Assembly (NCBI GenBank): GCA_020637805.1
Contig: JACKJU010000008.1
Location: forward strand, 62,001-126,000
Source: Nitratireductor sp.
Lineage (GTDB): Bacteria > Pseudomonadota > Alphaproteobacteria > Rhizobiales > Rhizobiaceae
DNA length: 64,000 nucleotides
Direction of reading: 5' to 3'
In this document: positions 45,279-55,018 of the stretch, in pieces
Position numbering within the stretch: position 1 is the first letter of the stretch
Layout of the letters: each line of letters begins with the position of its first letter
Made by a program: the position numbers and the translations under genes
Notes under the pieces: generated by a model
Database searches by the model: none
What the model was told of the DNA's origin: nothing
Seen by the model: the letters and a program-made list of their open reading frames with translations, nothing else

Positions 45279-45863
45279 ATGTGTGACCAAACCGCCTCAA
45301 TTCCGGGCAATTGCGAGAAGGCGAAGCGCCTCGTGCGCCGCCTGCCGATATTCCGCCGTTTCGTGCGAAACGAACGGGGGGTAACGGCGATCGAATTCGG
45401 GTTCCTCGCAACGCCCTTCTTCATGCTGTTCATGGCGATCATCGAAACATCGCTGATGTTCTTTGCAAGCGAGTTGCTGGAGAGCTCGGTGGACGAGATT
45501 GCCCGCAAGGTGCGCACCGGCCAGTATGCCGAGAAATACCCGAGCGGCATGTCCGAGGCCGACTTCAAATCCGAGGTCTGCGGTGAAATCGCCTTCCTTT
45601 TCGATTGCACGAAACTTGCCGTCGATCTGCAGGCCGTCAACGACATCGATTCCCTGCAGGACAAGCCGGTCATCAATTCGGATGGCGAACTCAACTCGGA
45701 TGCCTACGGATATGCCGAGCCGGGCGCCCAGCAGGTCGTCAAGCTGACGGCAAGCTACGAATGGCCGACCTTTTCCAACTACATGGCACGCTACATGACA
45801 AAGCTCGCCAGCGGTAACTGGCCGCTGAACGCGATTGCCGTGTTCGTGACCGAACCCTTCTGA
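45279..45863 (+). CDS. TadE-like pseudopilin (first)
   Basis: Minor pseudopilin of 194 residues. The TadE-like N-terminus is basic, with RNERGVTAIEFGFLATPFF around residue 30-50: cleavage by CpaA after the Gly and the Glu five residues on are typical. One helix follows, then a periplasmic domain with two Cys (EVCGEIAFLFDC), likely paired. ATG 45279 is chosen; the frame extends back to 45162 but lacks pilin features. It precedes a second TadE-like gene by 34 bases. Confidence 0.88.
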   Translation: MCDQTASIPGNCEKAKRLVRRLPIFRRFVRNERGVTAIEFGFLATPFFMLFMAIIETSLMFFASELLESSVDEIARKVRTGQYAEKYPSGMSEADFKSEVCGEIAFLFDCTKLAVDLQAVNDIDSLQDKPVINSDGELNSDAYGYAEPGAQQVVKLTASYEWPTFSNYMARYMTKLASGNWPLNAIAVFVTEPF

Positions 45864-45897
45864 TCAAGCACCCAACCCGAAACCAAAGCCGACTGGT

Positions 45898-46539
45898 ATG
45901 GACATGACAGCGCCAAAGAAAAAAACCGGACTTCTGGACCGCCTGCGCTATCGCTACGTACTTGCCTGCGATCTCGCAGACAGGTTTGGCAAGGAAGTGC
46001 GCGGTGTTGCAGCCGTCGAATTCGCGTTCATCGCTCCGCTCATGCTCCTGATGTATGTGGGCACGATCGAGATCTCCGGAGCCATTTCGGCAAACCGCAA
46101 GCTCTCGCGGGTCGCAAGTACATTGGGGGACCTGGTAACGCAGGTGGATAGTTGCATCAGCGATTCCGACATGACTCAGATCATGAAGTTTGCCGACGAC
46201 ATCATGTACCCCTACACGCAGAACGTCGCTGTCGTGATCACCGGAATCCAGATCGATTCCAACGGGATAGCAAAAGTCGCCTGGAGCAAGGCCAACCAGT
46301 ACGGTACAGCCAAAGCCAAGGACAGCATCTACACCGTTCCCTCGCAGATCAGGATTGCCGACAATTTTCTGGTCGCCGCGAACGTTCAGATGACCTACAT
46401 GCCGATCTATGGCTGGATGCACTACGAAGGTCCGGCAAGCGTTTCGGTGGACAAGAATTCCGGTCTCGACATGAACGAGGAACTGTTCCTGAGGCCGCGA
46501 ATTGGTGCATCGATCGAGAACAAGACCAGCTGTCCCTGA
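45898..46539 (+). CDS. TadE/TadF-like pseudopilin (second)
   Basis: Second TadE-type pseudopilin, 213 residues. EVRGVAAVEFAFIAPLMLLM at about residues 33-52 is the processing and helix segment, again with Gly and a Glu at +5. The larger periplasmic part has NRKLSRVASTLGDLVTQV and a late Cys pair. A start at ATG 45904 is equally possible. These two genes probably supply TadE and TadF; no TadG with a von Willebrand domain is in the window. A terminator follows. Confidence 0.88.
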   Translation: MDMTAPKKKTGLLDRLRYRYVLACDLADRFGKEVRGVAAVEFAFIAPLMLLMYVGTIEISGAISANRKLSRVASTLGDLVTQVDSCISDSDMTQIMKFADDIMYPYTQNVAVVITGIQIDSNGIAKVAWSKANQYGTAKAKDSIYTVPSQIRIADNFLVAANVQMTYMPIYGWMHYEGPASVSVDKNSGLDMNEELFLRPRIGASIENKTSCP

Positions 46540-46573
46540 ACCGCAAGCTGATTGCGAATTCCCAGACAATTCC

Positions 46574-46603
46574 GACGCCCTGGCAGTTCTGCCGGGGCGT
46601 CTT
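46574..46603 (+). terminator. Terminator of the tad accessory genes
   Basis: A 12-bp stem with one G-T pair (46574-46585 with 46590-46601) closing the loop GTTC, followed by TTGCAATTT. It lies 35 bases after the second TadE-like gene. Confidence 0.65.
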
Positions 46604-46632
46604 GCAATTTGCAGGCTTGCCCGGGTCAGGCT

Positions 46633-47718
46633 TCAGTTGGCTTGGACCGGTGTCCCGGTTCGCAATTGCGTATCGGGAAGGACGGTTTCCTTACCGGTAG
46701 CCGGGGCGGTTTCGCCGTCCTCGTCATCGCGAGGTGTATCGGCGGCAAGCACGCCCACTCGAAGCGGGTCGCGCACGAATTCGACAACCGGCACATAGAT
46801 CGCCTGGCTGGCAGGTGCGAAGCCGCCACCGAACAGGGGTTCTATCGCGTCATAGGCAACCGGGTCGTTTTCGAAGAGACCCAGCAGAAGCTCGCGAAGA
46901 CTAGTCTTTGCCTCCACGGCAAGGTTCTTGCGGACGGAATGGGTGCGATTGGGAAATTCCTGCGATCTCCAGATGACCTTGTAGGCACCCAGGTTGCCGC
47001 CCGACAGATCGTTCAATTGCCGAAGGGTTCCGCGCGTGTAGCCGGAAGACGGCTCGCCGGTAAACGAACTCCATCCGAGCAGCACATCTGCTTCACCGCC
47101 GAGGAAACGGGAAACAGCATCCTCCGAACCTGCAGCGTCGATGATCGTTGCCATGCCAGGCTTTTCAAGGGCGATACCTTCCTTGGCGATTGCATACAGC
47201 GGCCATGCCTTGCCACCTATGGAATCTTCCCCAAGGGTCATGATCCGCTTGCCCTGCAAGTCCTTCGGCGCATCGATGCCCGACAGGCGCGAAGCAACGA
47301 CGAGCGAGCGGAAACCTGTAGAGCCATCGCCCGAACGCGCCACCACAAGCGGTTCCACGCATTCGCAATTTGCCCATGTCGCGGCGTATCCGCTTGCAGG
47401 CATGATCGCGTATTCGACGCGCCCCTCGGACTGGGCAGTCGATAGCGCGGTGATGTCCGGCGCCGTATAGAATTCAACCGGAATCCCAAGCGCTTCCTGA
47501 ACCGCCAGCCTGAACGGCTCGGCGCCATTTGTCATGTCGCCGGCGCCGCCCCCCGAAACGATGCCAATCCTGAGCGTGCCGAGATCCTCGCGCCAGTCAG
47601 CCCGGGCGGACCCGGCTCCCGGCAAGGCAACCGCAAGGAACGGGAGCAAAATGAACAGGCATGCTGCAGACGCGAGATGCCGCCGGAAACCGATGGTTGT
47701 TGGGAAAACAGGATTCAC
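46633..47718 (-). CDS. Orphan PhnD-like phosphate/phosphonate binding protein
   Basis: Periplasmic substrate-binding protein of the PhnD type, 361 residues, with a signal peptide (about residues 1-41, ending GSARA). Family features include LRIGIVSGGGAGDMTN, the hinge region LQGKRIMTLGEDSIGGKAWP and FLGGEADVLLGW. No permease or ATPase lies nearby, so it is not part of a local transporter; relatives without one can serve as sensors or share another permease. The start is GTG 47718, with no convincing ribosome site. The C-terminal 35 residues are acidic and low-complexity. Confidence 0.85.
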   Translation of the reverse strand: MNPVFPTTIGFRRHLASAACLFILLPFLAVALPGAGSARADWREDLGTLRIGIVSGGGAGDMTNGAEPFRLAVQEALGIPVEFYTAPDITALSTAQSEGRVEYAIMPASGYAATWANCECVEPLVVARSGDGSTGFRSLVVASRLSGIDAPKDLQGKRIMTLGEDSIGGKAWPLYAIAKEGIALEKPGMATIIDAAGSEDAVSRFLGGEADVLLGWSSFTGEPSSGYTRGTLRQLNDLSGGNLGAYKVIWRSQEFPNRTHSVRKNLAVEAKTSLRELLLGLFENDPVAYDAIEPLFGGGFAPASQAIYVPVVEFVRDPLRVGVLAADTPRDDEDGETAPATGKETVLPDTQLRTGTPVQAN

Positions 47719-47761
47719 TGGGGTGCCGTCCCGGTCATGCCAATGTCAGGCGAGTTTCAGG

Positions 47762-47791
47762 TTGTTCAGATGAAGCATCCTCCCTTACTAT
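47762..47791 (+). promoter_or_regulatory. Weak sigma-70-like promoter ahead of deoB
   Basis: TTGTTC-N18-TACTAT about 75 bases before the deoB start. The -10 is good but the -35 is poor and spacing is one over the optimum. Confidence 0.3.
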
Positions 47792-47868
47792 GGCAATTCG
47801 AGGAAAATGGGAATCCCCGCAACCGCTGCCGCTTCGGCGCAGCCGGACGACGGCGATAAGGGTGTTGC

Positions 47869-49107
47869 ATGGCGCGAGCCTTTCTTTTTGTTCTGGATTC
47901 GGTGGGCATTGGCGGCGGTCCCGACGCTGAGGCCTTTGGCGATACCGGATCGAACACGCTGGGCCACATAGCCGCCGAATGTGCGGCCGGGCGGGCAGAC
48001 AGGGAGGGGGTGCGCGCGGGCCGGCTTTGCCTACCCAATCTCGAACGTCTGGGCCTTGGACTGGCGGCCAAGAACGCCTGCGGTCAACTGCCAGCCGGTT
48101 TTGATCCCGATCCCGAACCTGGCGGTTTTCATGCCAATGCCAGCGAGGTTTCCAGGGGCAAGGACACGCCATCCGGCCACTGGGAGATCGCCGGCGTGCC
48201 CGTCCTGACCGAGTGGGGGTATTTTCCCGACACAATCCCGGCGTTTCCTGCGGAATTGACCGACGAAATCATCAAGAGAAGCGGGATCCCGGGCATTCTC
48301 GGCAACAAGCACGCGTCCGGAACGGTGATCATCGCCGAACTCGGCGAGGAGCATGTCAGGACCGGCAAACCGATTTGCTACACCTCTGCCGATTCGGTGT
48401 TCCAGATTGCCGCCCACGAGGAGCATTTCGGTCTCGAACGCCTCTACGAACTGTGCCGGACGGTGTTCGAACTAACCGCGAAGATGAACATCGGGAGAGT
48501 TATTGCGCGGCCTTTCGTTGGAGAGAGCGCGAAAACCTTTGCACGTACAGGCAACCGCAGGGATTTTTCGATCACCCCGCCGCAACCAACGCTGCTCGAC
48601 CGGGTAAAAGAGGCCGGGCGCGAGATGATCGCCATCGGCAAGATCGCCGACATCTATGCCCATTGCGGCCCGACGCAGGTGATCAAGGCGAACGGCAACG
48701 CCGCCCTTGCCGAGGCGACACTCATGGTCATGGAAACGGCCCCGGAGGGCTCGATGACGATGACCAACTTCGTCGATTTCGACCAGCTGTTCGGCCATCG
48801 CCGCGACGTGGCAGGCTATGCGGATTGCCTGGAGAAATTCGACGCTCTCGTTCCGCAGTTTGCGGAAAAGCTGCGGCCCGGCGACCTGATGATCCTGACC
48901 GCCGATCACGGCAATGACCCGACCTGGAAGGGAACGGACCATACTCGGGAGCAGGTTCCGGTACTCGTATGCGGGCCGGGTGTAGAGCCTGGAACAGCCG
49001 GAACGCTCGATACGTTTGCCGACATTGGAGCCACGATCGCCGATCATCTCGGCGTCGGCCCGCTGGCCAGCGGCAGCAGTTTCCTTTCCCGGCTCGGCGG
49101 AAAGTAG
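47869..49107 (+). CDS. deoB: Phosphopentomutase
   Basis: Interconverts ribose or deoxyribose 1- and 5-phosphates in nucleoside breakdown. A cofactor-dependent alkaline-phosphatase-superfamily enzyme of 412 residues. The first metal ligand is in [12 protein letters not shown] (Asp10). The [13 protein letters not shown] region and the metal-binding AD-HGN-P segment ([13 protein letters not shown]) are present near the C-terminus. It begins the deoB-add-upp salvage unit. The next gene starts immediately at the base after its stop. Confidence 0.97.
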   Translation: MARAFLFVLDSVGIGGGPDAEAFGDTGSNTLGHIAAECAAGRADREGVRAGRLCLPNLERLGLGLAAKNACGQLPAGFDPDPEPGGFHANASEVSRGKDTPSGHWEIAGVPVLTEWGYFPDTIPAFPAELTDEIIKRSGIPGILGNKHASGTVIIAELGEEHVRTGKPICYTSADSVFQIAAHEEHFGLERLYELCRTVFELTAKMNIGRVIARPFVGESAKTFARTGNRRDFSITPPQPTLLDRVKEAGREMIAIGKIADIYAHCGPTQVIKANGNAALAEATLMVMETAPEGSMTMTNFVDFDQLFGHRRDVAGYADCLEKFDALVPQFAEKLRPGDLMILTADHGNDPTWKGTDHTREQVPVLVCGPGVEPGTAGTLDTFADIGATIADHLGVGPLASGSSFLSRLGGK

Positions 49108-50085
49108 ATGGTCGCGTCGGTTCCAAAGGCGGAACTTCACTGCCACATAGAAGGCGCCGCATCGCCCGAACTCGTCATGCAGCAGGGTGAGCGATACGGT
49201 GTTGACACCTCCGCCTTCATCGATCCCGGCAAGGGATACATCTGGACGGACTTCACGTCGTTTCTCGAAGCGTATGACAGCGCGGCGGCACTGTTTCGCT
49301 CGGCCGATGACTACATCCTGCTGACCGAAGACCACTATCTTGGACTTGCCGCCCAGAACTGCATCTATGCAGAAGTCTTTGCCTCGCCCGACCACGCCGC
49401 GAGAATCGGCTGTTCCTACACGGAGCTGATCGAGGCAATTGCGACCGGAATCCGCAACGCCCGTGCAAGCACGGGCATCGAGGGGCGGGTCATTGCGGTA
49501 GGCCTCCGCCACGAAGGGCCGGAACGCGTCGAGGCCACAGCACGGCTTGTTGCGGACCATCCCCATCCAATGGTCACGGGCTTCGGCATGGCAGGCGACG
49601 AACGCATGTATCGCCAGTCAGATTTTGCCCGCGCTTTCCGGATTGCAGGCGAAGCCGGACTTGGCCTGACCGTCCATGCCGGGGAACTTTGCGGCGCCGA
49701 AAGCGTGCGGGATGCGCTGGACCATCTGGGTGTTTCACGAGTGGGCCACGGGGTGCGTGCAATCGAGGACGCGGAACTGGTGCGGCGTTTGGCGGAGGAA
49801 GGCACCGTTCTCGAAATCTGCCCGGCATCCAACATCGTCCTCGATGTCTTTTCCAGCTATGCAAACCATCCCTTCCGCAAGCTGGAGGAGGCGGGCTGCC
49901 GGGTAACGCTCAACTCCGACGATCCGCCGCATTTCCATTCGTCGCTTGCGAATGAATACCGAATTGCCGTCGAAGAATTCGGCTATCAGCCGCAGGATTT
50001 GATGCGGTTTACCAAAATCGCGATTGATGCGGCGTTCGTAGATGGGGATACAAGGACACGCTTGCTTGAGAAACTTGGCAGCTAG
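49108..50085 (+). CDS. add: Adenosine (or adenine) deaminase
   Basis: Zinc-dependent amidohydrolase, 325 residues. Metal ligands are His11 and His13 in ELHCHIEG, a later His in HAGE, and the Asp pair in NSDDPPHF. The loop SVRDALDHLGVSRVGHG carries another conserved His. It should convert adenosine to inosine; close relatives act on adenine instead, and sequence alone does not settle which. The ATG directly follows the deoB stop, so the two are surely co-expressed. Confidence 0.9.
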   Translation: MVASVPKAELHCHIEGAASPELVMQQGERYGVDTSAFIDPGKGYIWTDFTSFLEAYDSAAALFRSADDYILLTEDHYLGLAAQNCIYAEVFASPDHAARIGCSYTELIEAIATGIRNARASTGIEGRVIAVGLRHEGPERVEATARLVADHPHPMVTGFGMAGDERMYRQSDFARAFRIAGEAGLGLTVHAGELCGAESVRDALDHLGVSRVGHGVRAIEDAELVRRLAEEGTVLEICPASNIVLDVFSSYANHPFRKLEEAGCRVTLNSDDPPHFHSSLANEYRIAVEEFGYQPQDLMRFTKIAIDAAFVDGDTRTRLLEKLGS

Positions 50086-50128
50086 GGTCTAGACTGGCCT
50101 GTCTCTGTCAAGCAAGGGTTTCGAGTTC

Positions 50129-50758
50129 ATGGCCGAACTTCACGTCGTCGATCATCCGCTGGTTCAGCACAAACTGACCATCATGCGAAAGAAGGGCACA
50201 TCGACCGGCAGTTTCCGCCGGTTGCTCAAGGAGATTTCGCTCCTGCTCTGCTACGAGGTGACACGCGACCTCGAACTGACCAAGGAAACGATCGAGACGC
50301 CACTCGAGGAAATGGAAGCACCCGTGCTGGCGGGCAAGAAGCTCGTCTTCGCCTCGATCCTGCGCGCAGGAAACGGCCTTCTTGAAGGCATGCTCGACCT
50401 GGTGCCATCCGCACGCGTGGCGCATGTGGGTCTCTATCGCGACCACGACACGCTGCAACCGATCGAATATTACTTCAAGGCTCCAGAGGACCTTGGCGAC
50501 CGCCTCGTGATCGTTGTCGATCCCATGCTGGCAACGGCAAACTCGGCGACAGCGGCAATCGACAAGCTGAAAGAACGCGGTGCCACCAATATCCGGTTCC
50601 TTTGCCTGCTGGCGGCGCCTGAAGGCATCAAGTCGTTCCAGGAGCGCCAGCCGGACGTGCCGATCTTCACGGCAGCGGTGGACGACCATCTCAACGAAAA
50701 GGGATACATCGTCCCGGGCCTCGGGGATGCAGGCGACAGGATGTACGGCACCAAGTAG
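50129..50758 (+). CDS. upp: Uracil phosphoribosyltransferase
   Basis: Converts uracil and PRPP to UMP in pyrimidine salvage; 209 residues, normal size. The PRPP-binding motif is [16 protein letters not shown]. The uracil-binding C-terminal loop [16 protein letters not shown] is intact, as is [16 protein letters not shown]. Cytosolic. It lies 43 bases after add, completing the salvage group. Confidence 0.97.
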   Translation: MAELHVVDHPLVQHKLTIMRKKGTSTGSFRRLLKEISLLLCYEVTRDLELTKETIETPLEEMEAPVLAGKKLVFASILRAGNGLLEGMLDLVPSARVAHVGLYRDHDTLQPIEYYFKAPEDLGDRLVIVVDPMLATANSATAAIDKLKERGATNIRFLCLLAAPEGIKSFQERQPDVPIFTAAVDDHLNEKGYIVPGLGDAGDRMYGTK

Positions 50759-50965
50759 ACCGCCGGAGAACCTCGTCCAGCCTTCGCGTTCAGCCTTTCT
50801 TTACCATTGTGAGATTTTTGCACCTTGCGAACTGCGGGGTACAGCGGTGTTAGCGCGATTTTCAAACAGTTGCGGCACTGTCCGGAGGTAATTGGCGGTC
50901 AAACCAGGTCAAACCGACGGTAACCCGCCAGATGTCACCGAACCTGGAAACACCGAAGGCCGCCG
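50759..50965. other. Intergenic region, no feature seen
   Basis: This 207-base gap between upp and the aspartic-protease gene has no coding signal, terminator with T-run or clear promoter that I can support. Confidence 0.4.
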
Positions 50966-51517
50966 ATGAACAAGTACATCCTGATTGCAGCGCTGATGAT
51001 CGGCAGTGCGATGTCCACGCCCACCCTGATGGAACGGGTGATCGAGATGCGCGATGCGCAACAGGACAGCCAGTCTGCCGAACAGGTTGCCTACAACAGC
51101 CAGCAGCCGCAGATCCAGCGGAAGCAGGGTTTCAATCCTCTCGACGGGCGCCGCGAAATCATTGAGGCCGACGGACGTGGCCACTTCATCGCCTCCGCCA
51201 GGATGAACGGTTTCCGCTCGGAGGTGCTGGTTGACACAGGTGCCACCTATGTCGCCATCAACGAAACGACAGCGCGGCGCATGGGCATCCGCCTCAAGGA
51301 TTCCGATTTCAAGTACAAGGTGAGCACCGCAAACGGCATCACCTATGCCGCCGCCGTGATGATCGACGAGATCGAGATCGGGCGCGTTCGCGTGCAGGAC
51401 GTCAAGGCCAGCGTCTCGCGAGACGAGGCGCTTTCGACGACGCTGCTTGGCATGAGCTTCCTCAACAAGCTTTCCCGCTTCGAGATCCAGAATAACCAGC
51501 TTGTGCTCAACCAGTAA
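50966..51517 (+). CDS. Retropepsin-like aspartic protease, clan AA (DTGA type), exported
   Basis: Protein of 183 residues with an N-terminal hydrophobic signal or anchor (about residues 3-17). A single retropepsin-like domain occupies residues 68-183. The active-site motif is LVDTGATYVAI, with the nucleophile Asp90; the conserved LLGMSFLNKL lies near the end. This is the TIGR02281-type family of proteobacteria, which would act as a homodimer in the periplasm. Substrates unknown. A Gln-rich linker (residues 31-52) follows the anchor. It stands between upp and the phosphohexomutase gene. Confidence 0.9.
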   Translation: MNKYILIAALMIGSAMSTPTLMERVIEMRDAQQDSQSAEQVAYNSQQPQIQRKQGFNPLDGRREIIEADGRGHFIASARMNGFRSEVLVDTGATYVAINETTARRMGIRLKDSDFKYKVSTANGITYAAAVMIDEIEIGRVRVQDVKASVSRDEALSTTLLGMSFLNKLSRFEIQNNQLVLNQ

Positions 51518-51606
51518 TCCCGGTTGCGCGGCTGGCTTTGCCGCAAGGCTGTACATGGCGCTGGAACTGTGGTCTCCGTAGTGTTGAGAGACCGCCGGAC
51601 ACAAAG

Positions 51607-53121
51607 ATGCCATTTCCCCTTCCCGTTCCAGAACTCGAACCCAGCACGCCTGAATTCGAAACGGTTCCGCTGATCAAGCCTACCGGGTTTCGCGAGTATG
51701 ATGGCAGGTGGTGGTTCGGCCGGCCGGGTCTGGACCGCAAGCCGGAAATCAACCTCATGGGTATTCAGGCCCTTGGCATGGGTCTCGGCACGCTGATCCG
51801 CGAACTCGGCGCGGGACCGCGAATCGTGACCGGCCACGACTACCGCGCCTATTCCGCAAGCGTGAAGAATGCCCTGACCTGCGGGCTGATGGCGGCTGGC
51901 GCGGAAGTTGTCGATATCGGCCTTTCGCTCTCGCCAATGGCATACCACGCGCAATTTGCCCTCGATGCGCCCTCCGTTGCGATGGTGACCGCCTCGCACA
52001 ATCCCAATGGCTGGACAGGCGTGAAGATGGGTTGCGACCGGCCCGTAACGTTTGGTCCTGGCGAGATTGCAAGGCTAAGGGAGATCGTGCTGGGTGGGCA
52101 CTGGCAGCTTTGCGGCGGCGGTTCCTACGAATTTGTGGAGGGGTTCAGGTCCGAATACATTTCAAGCCTCGCGCAAAGAGCGCCGTTCAGCCGAAAAATC
52201 CGCGCGGTGGTCGCCTGTGGCAACGGCACGGCTGGTGCCTTTGCGCCGGAGGTACTGAGCCGCCTCGGGGTCGACGTGATCGAGATGGATACACGCCTCG
52301 ACCACAGCTTCCCGAACCACAACCCCGACCCGGAAGACATGCGCATGCTCACGGCGATGGCCGAACGGGTACGCGAAACCGGAGCCGATATCGCCTTCGG
52401 GTTCGATGGCGACGGCGACCGCTGCGGGGTGGTGGACAATGAGGGCAACGAGATATTCGCAGACATAGCGGGCCTGTTGCTGGCGCGCGACATTGCCGCA
52501 ACTCACCCGGCCAGCCACTTCGTCGCCGACATCAAGTCCACTGGCCTTTTTGCCACCGATCCCGTGCTTGCGCAGCTCGGCGCGACGGTCGAATACTACC
52601 GCACCGGCCATTCCCACATGAAACGCCGTATCCGCGAGACCGGCGCCATCGCTGGGTTCGAGAAATCCGGCCATTTCTATCTGAACCATCCGGTTGGTCA
52701 CGGCTATGACGACGGGATTGGCGCAGCGATTGCGATTTGCGGCCTGCTGGAACGCAACCCTCAAAAGAGCATGGCGGAAATCCGGGCAACGGTTGCTGCG
52801 ACCCATGCGCTGCCTACAATGGGCGTTCATTGTTCAGACGAGAAAAAATACGAGGCGGCAGGAAGGGTCGTAGACCGTTTCCTGGCGATGCAGGAGGCGG
52901 GCGAACATTTCGCGGGACAGGAAATCTCGGATTGCATCACCGTCAACGGCATTCGCGTCGTTACCGAAGACGGAAGCTGGGGGCTGGTGCGGCCATCTTC
53001 GAATGAACCAAAGCTCGTCGTTGCAATCGAAAGCCCTGTGTCGGCAACCCGTCGCGACGAGATGTTCGCCGCAATGGACGGGCTCCTGCGCGATGTGCTG
53101 GGCAAGGTCGAATATACCTAG
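51607..53121 (+). CDS. Phosphomannomutase/phosphoglucomutase
   Basis: Alpha-D-phosphohexomutase of 504 residues, which interconverts hexose 1- and 6-phosphates (mannose or glucose) for surface polysaccharide or lipopolysaccharide sugars. The phospho-Ser is Ser130 in TASHNPNGW. The Mg loop is DGDGDR at residues 267-272. The sugar-binding GFEKSGHFYL and phosphate-binding RPSSNEPKL complete the four domains. ATG 51607 is chosen over an upstream ATG in the same frame. Members such as AlgC/ManB use both sugars, so specificity is open. Confidence 0.93.
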   Translation: MPFPLPVPELEPSTPEFETVPLIKPTGFREYDGRWWFGRPGLDRKPEINLMGIQALGMGLGTLIRELGAGPRIVTGHDYRAYSASVKNALTCGLMAAGAEVVDIGLSLSPMAYHAQFALDAPSVAMVTASHNPNGWTGVKMGCDRPVTFGPGEIARLREIVLGGHWQLCGGGSYEFVEGFRSEYISSLAQRAPFSRKIRAVVACGNGTAGAFAPEVLSRLGVDVIEMDTRLDHSFPNHNPDPEDMRMLTAMAERVRETGADIAFGFDGDGDRCGVVDNEGNEIFADIAGLLLARDIAATHPASHFVADIKSTGLFATDPVLAQLGATVEYYRTGHSHMKRRIRETGAIAGFEKSGHFYLNHPVGHGYDDGIGAAIAICGLLERNPQKSMAEIRATVAATHALPTMGVHCSDEKKYEAAGRVVDRFLAMQEAGEHFAGQEISDCITVNGIRVVTEDGSWGLVRPSSNEPKLVVAIESPVSATRRDEMFAAMDGLLRDVLGKVEYT

Positions 53122-53295
53122 AGCCTCACAGTGACTGCATTGCCTGCAGCGCCAATGCCGGACACATTCTGCCCACGGCTGACGGGAACAGACTCTTTTA
53201 TTGTCTCCTTCGAGGCATTATCCCCTTGAACGGTGGCCCGACTGATTCGCTGTTGAGCATCGGTCGCGGCGCAACGCGCGGGGTAGCGGCAGTCA

Positions 53296-54936
53296 ATGTG
53301 GCAAGGGCAGCGATTGGACAGATTTGCCGACTGGCTGGTGCTTGCAAGCGGCAGGCAGCGCTGGTTCGCGGCCTTCGCAGCGGGCATCGTGTCTGCGCTG
53401 GCGACACCGCCGCTTGATCTTTTTCCCGTTCTTTTCCTCACACTTCCAGTGCTCGTCTGGATAATGGACGGCGTACAAAGCGACGGACGGAGCGGAATTG
53501 TCGCGAATTTCCTGGGTGCGTTTGCACCCGGCTGGTGGTTCGGTTTCGGATACTGCCTCGCCAGCCTGTGGTGGATCGGAAACTCGCTGCTGGTCGAGGC
53601 GGAGAGTTTCGCCTGGGCACTTCCGCTTGCCATCCTGGGCGTTCCTGCAGGGCTGGCCGTCTTCTTCGGTTTCGGCACCGCGATAGCCAGGGCGTTGTGG
53701 TTCGAAGGGCCATTTCGCGTTCTGGCGCTGGCATCGGGATTTGCGATTTCCGAATATCTGCGCGGCGAGATTCTGACGGGTTTCCCCTGGAACCTGCTGG
53801 GCCAGGCAGCAATGCCGTTTCCGGTTGCCATGCAGGTGATATCCGTGCTGGGCCTGTACGGGGTAAATGCGCTGGCAATACTCGTCTTCTCAATTCCACT
53901 GACGGTGCTTCCCAAGGGCAATTCAGGCAGGCTTTCGGGCAGGATATTGCTGGTTCTCTGCGTGGCCGTCATCGGCGGGCAGATCGGTTACGGCTTCTGG
54001 CGTCTCGGCAATGCAGGCCAGTCGATCGAACTGAGAGGCGGTGAGCCGCCGCTTAGGGTTCGTGTCGTTCAGCCGGACATCCCGCAGCGCGAGAAGTTCC
54101 GGCCCGAGAAAGAGGCCGAGTTCATGGCCGAATATCTTCGCCTGTCATCGAAGCCCGAGAAGGTGGACTATGTCATCTGGCCGGAATCGGCATTTCCGTT
54201 CCTGCTTACCGACCGCCGCGACATGCTGGCCGCAATCGCACGAATGCTGCCTGACGGGACCGAACTGATCACGGGCGGCCTGAGGGCCGAACCCGGTATT
54301 GGCGGCGATCCGTATGGGAATGTCTATAATTCGGTCTATCTCATCAACGATGCGGGCGAGATCTACGACGCTGCCGACAAGATGCACCTCGTACCGTTCG
54401 GCGAATACCTGCCGCTGCAGTCATGGCTTGAAGCGCTTGGCCTGAGGCAGTTGACTAACGTGCGCGGCGGCTTTGAAGCGGCCTCGGAGCGGCGCCTTAT
54501 GCAGGGCGCCCGGGGCGGTCCGTTCATTGCGCTGGTATGTTACGAGATCATCTTTCCAGGCGAGATACGGCCACTCAGGCCGGACGATCGATACAGAGCG
54601 AAATGGCTCCTCAATCTGACCAATGACGCCTGGTTCGGCAACACGCCCGGACCATACCAGCACCTTCGGCTCGCCGAATTGCGCGCTGTCGAGGAGGGCC
54701 TGCCTCTTGTGCGGGCAGCAAATACCGGCATCTCCGTCGTCACCGACGCCTATGGGCGCGAGGTGGTCCGGATCGGGCTATCCCAGCGCGGCAGCGTAGA
54801 TGCCGAGGTTCCACAGCAGACAGTTATCACAACCATTGCGCGCTACGGAAACCTGCCATTCCTTCTCCTTGCCGGATTGCTTGTTCTTCTTTCGCTTGTG
54901 TTCAAGTGGTTGAATTATCGCCGGGACCGTCCCTGA
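53296..54936 (+). CDS. lnt: Apolipoprotein N-acyltransferase
   Basis: Inner-membrane enzyme that adds the third acyl chain to lipoproteins before their export to the outer membrane. 546 residues: about six helices in the N-terminal 220 residues, then a periplasmic nitrilase-type domain and a final helix. The catalytic triad is readable as Glu297 (WPESAFP), Lys362 (ADKMHLVPFGEY) and Cys415 (VCYEIIFP). Start at ATG 53296; no strong ribosome site was seen. In relatives, the gene often sits beside the same XRE-metK pair found here. Confidence 0.96.
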   Translation: MWQGQRLDRFADWLVLASGRQRWFAAFAAGIVSALATPPLDLFPVLFLTLPVLVWIMDGVQSDGRSGIVANFLGAFAPGWWFGFGYCLASLWWIGNSLLVEAESFAWALPLAILGVPAGLAVFFGFGTAIARALWFEGPFRVLALASGFAISEYLRGEILTGFPWNLLGQAAMPFPVAMQVISVLGLYGVNALAILVFSIPLTVLPKGNSGRLSGRILLVLCVAVIGGQIGYGFWRLGNAGQSIELRGGEPPLRVRVVQPDIPQREKFRPEKEAEFMAEYLRLSSKPEKVDYVIWPESAFPFLLTDRRDMLAAIARMLPDGTELITGGLRAEPGIGGDPYGNVYNSVYLINDAGEIYDAADKMHLVPFGEYLPLQSWLEALGLRQLTNVRGGFEAASERRLMQGARGGPFIALVCYEIIFPGEIRPLRPDDRYRAKWLLNLTNDAWFGNTPGPYQHLRLAELRAVEEGLPLVRAANTGISVVTDAYGREVVRIGLSQRGSVDAEVPQQTVITTIARYGNLPFLLLAGLLVLLSLVFKWLNYRRDRP

Positions 54937-54989
54937 CCCTTCCCGCGACGCGATAACTCAAGCGGAACCTACCCTCCCTTAGCGGCAGA

Positions 54990-55018
54990 TTGACTTTGCT
55001 TGTCATTCCTTTCTAAAT
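54990..55018 (+). promoter_or_regulatory. Sigma-70-like promoter ahead of the XRE gene
   Basis: TTGACT-N17-CTAAAT. The -35 is near consensus, the -10 only moderate. It would give a leader of about 200 bases before the XRE gene. Confidence 0.35.

Noticed and set aside
47800..47850. Stretch resembling the end of a cobalamin riboswitch (CCCCGCAACCGCTGCC)
   Set aside because: The other conserved parts of the class are absent and the next gene is phosphopentomutase, not a B12 gene.
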